From Acidobacteriota bacterium (GTDB lineage Bacteria > Acidobacteriota > Vicinamibacteria > Vicinamibacterales > JAFNAJ01), in contig JAFNAJ010000212.1 in assembly GCA_017860085.1 (NCBI GenBank), positions 1 through 5,388 of the forward strand: 5,388 nt of DNA, read 5' to 3'. Shown here piece after piece: positions 5,248-5,388 of this stretch (position 1 is the first letter of the stretch; each line of letters starts with the position of its first letter). The notes below the pieces were generated by a model that was not told the origin of the DNA, made no database searches, and saw nothing but the letters and a program-made list of their open reading frames with translations. The position numbers were made by a program, and so were the translations under genes.

Positions 5248-5261
5248 CGGGGTCAGCCCCG
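5248..5261. repeat. Small GC hairpin around the stop codon of the right-edge gene
   Basis: CGGGG (5248-5252) and CCCCG (5257-5261) pair around TCAG. On the minus strand the loop is CTGA, which contains the TGA stop of the right-edge gene. It resembles the GGGGTCAG-type palindromes I recall near gene ends in other GC-rich genomes, but a 5-bp stem is weak evidence. It lies in the short gap leading to the hydrolase gene. Confidence 0.35.
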
Positions 5262-5388
5262 GCGGTCGAATAGCACGCTCTCGATGGTAAAGAAGAAGCT
5301 CGAGGTCTCGATCTCGAGGAAGGAGGCCTGGAAGCGCCACAGCTCGTCGATGCGCGCCGAGAACTCCTCTTCCTCGGCGGCCTCCAGG
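5253..5388 (-). CDS. C-terminal 44 residues of an unrecognised acidic protein, cut by the window edge
   Basis: A minus-strand frame enters from the right edge and ends at TGA 5255-5253. The visible peptide begins with the acidic stretch LEAAEEEEFSARIDELW, continues RFQASFLEIETSSFFF and ends TIESVLFDRRG. The pattern suggests an amphipathic helix followed by an aromatic-rich stretch; no domain is recognised. Coding is favoured by natural residue use and by the position 47 bp upstream of the hydrolase start on the same strand. The start and most of the protein are outside the window, so no function is offered. Confidence 0.6.
   Translation of the reverse strand, partial: LEAAEEEEFSARIDELWRFQASFLEIETSSFFFTIESVLFDRRG

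Noticed and set aside
5006..5290. Plus-strand open frame at the right end
   Set aside because: It is antisense to the N-terminus of the YdjM-type hydrolase, whose motifs are clear, and to the end of the right-edge gene.

Overview
The window is uniformly GC-rich, with genes closely packed on both strands and no tRNA, rRNA, CRISPR array, integrase or transposase. A member of Acidobacteriota (Vicinamibacteria-like soil lineage) is my best guess. It rests on the base composition, on a paired acetoacetyl-CoA thiolase and 3-hydroxyacyl-CoA dehydrogenase, and mainly on palindromic intergenic repeats of the GTAGCGC/CCTTCAGG type, which I recall as abundant in such genomes. I could not check this.

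Left part (1-2171): two membrane-protein genes diverge from an 83-bp gap containing a short AT-rich patch. The left one runs off the window edge on the minus strand and shows only its N-terminal 197 residues; I do not recognise its family. The right one is a complete 498-residue multi-pass protein resembling GT-C (family 39/ArnT-like) lipid-linked-sugar glycosyltransferases.

Centre (2204-4457): a complete acetyl-CoA acetyltransferase and a complete (S)-3-hydroxybutyryl-CoA dehydrogenase lie on the plus strand. Together they convert two acetyl-CoA to acetoacetyl-CoA and then to 3-hydroxybutyryl-CoA, or run in reverse during oxidation. All expected catalytic residues are present in both. They are separated by about 210 bp of repeat-rich DNA. 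A 7-bp inverted repeat and a possible leaderless -10 element sit immediately before the thiolase start.

Right part (4458-5388): a repeat-filled convergent gap leads to a minus-strand YdjM-type (PF04307) membrane-associated putative metal-dependent hydrolase. Upstream of it on the same strand is the 3' end of an unrecognised acidic protein, cut by the window edge.

The most notable structure is a set of five same-orientation palindromic units, two before and three after the dehydrogenase gene. Their arms show paired (compensatory) changes, and one unit supplies the last three codons and the stop codon of the hydrolase gene. There is no evidence for a new multi-gene system; the repeat family is the part worth following.
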